The notes below the pieces were generated by a model that did not search any database, had not been told where the DNA came from, and saw nothing but the letters and a program-made list of their open reading frames with translations. From assembly GCA_015521265.1 (NCBI GenBank), contig WAON01000052.1:1-6273 (forward strand): a stretch of 6,273 bases of DNA, written 5' to 3'. This DNA is from Desulfurococcales archaeon. Its GTDB lineage: Archaea; Thermoproteota; Thermoprotei_A; Sulfolobales; Desulfurococcaceae. Shown here piece by piece: positions 6,186-6,273 of the stretch. A program made the position numbers and the translations under genes. Position 1 is the first letter of the stretch. Every line of letters begins with the position of its first letter.

Positions 6186-6273
6186 CTAGTATTTTAGGAA
6201 TTCCTCGAAGACTTCGATGAAATAATTGGGTTTCGGGGGGATGACTTCAACTCTTAAACCGATCTGTTTATAC
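6186..6273 (-). CDS. C-terminal end of an incomplete gene, function uncertain
   Basis: Entering from the right edge, one minus-strand frame is open for 28 codons and ends at TAG (6188-6186). It encodes YKQIGLRVEVIPPKPNYFIE followed by VFEEFLKY. The beta-strand/loop/helix pattern (GLRVEVIPPKP, then an amphipathic helix) is what a Rossmann-like or flavodoxin-like domain ends with. It loosely resembles the end of uroporphyrinogen-III synthase, but 28 residues are too few to assign this. Most of the gene lies outside the window. Confidence 0.6.
   Translation of the reverse strand, partial: YKQIGLRVEVIPPKPNYFIEVFEEFLKY

Noticed and set aside
6150..6186. Possible C/D box sRNA: GTGATGA (6154-6160), 15 bases, CTGA (6176-6179), flanked by GGTG/CACC-like arms
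   Set aside because: Archaeal C/D RNAs need an internal D'/C' pair close by; the nearest CGATGA (6215-6220) is 35 bases away and lies in the edge coding region, with no final CTGA after it. The match is probably chance.
6196..6217. Adjacent palindromes AGGAATTCCT (6196-6205) and TCGAAG-A-CTTCGA (6205-6217)
   Set aside because: They lie within the coding frame of the edge gene and are explained by runs of GAA/GAG/TTC codons for Glu and Phe.

Overview
The window looks like chromosomal DNA of a hyperthermophilic crenarchaeon, most likely in or near the Desulfurococcales. Evidence: the first gene closely resembles the Sulfolobus-type 5'-methylthioadenosine phosphorylase/purine nucleoside phosphorylase; arginine is largely AGG/AGA and leucine/isoleucine favour CTA/ATA; starts are often TTG or GTG; Shine-Dalgarno sequences pair with an archaeal ...AUCACCUCC 16S tail (GGTGATC, GGAGG); and TATA-like boxes sit about 25-30 nt before starts that have little or no leader. 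The exact genus cannot be fixed from the sequence.

Layout. The left half runs on the + strand: a hexameric-type purine nucleoside phosphorylase (50-772), a 94-bp promoter gap, a canonical cysteinyl-tRNA synthetase (867-2312), and an unrecognised multi-pass membrane protein (2309-3256) whose ATG overlaps the synthetase stop. The right half runs on the - strand, read right to left: the last 28 codons of an incomplete gene (6273-6186), a 161-bp gap with an inverted repeat and possible promoter, a 59-residue two-helix membrane protein (6024-5845), a sodium:solute symporter (5848-4406) and an MFS transporter (4373-3210). The two halves meet tail to tail, with the membrane-protein and MFS genes overlapping by 47 bp.

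How the genes work together. The small protein and the symporter form a tight pair (TTGA start/stop overlap). This resembles the bacterial arrangement in which a DUF3311-like small protein precedes a PanF/MctP-like SSS carrier, so the pair probably imports a small organic acid or vitamin-type anion with sodium. The MFS gene follows 32 bp later and is probably co-transcribed. All three genes use TTG starts. The phosphorylase serves nucleoside/methylthioadenosine salvage, and the Cys-tRNA synthetase serves translation. The coupled membrane protein has no known role; conserved-looking Glu and His residues in its membrane core make it the most interesting unknown here. No mobile element, CRISPR, rRNA/tRNA gene or defence-like system is visible.
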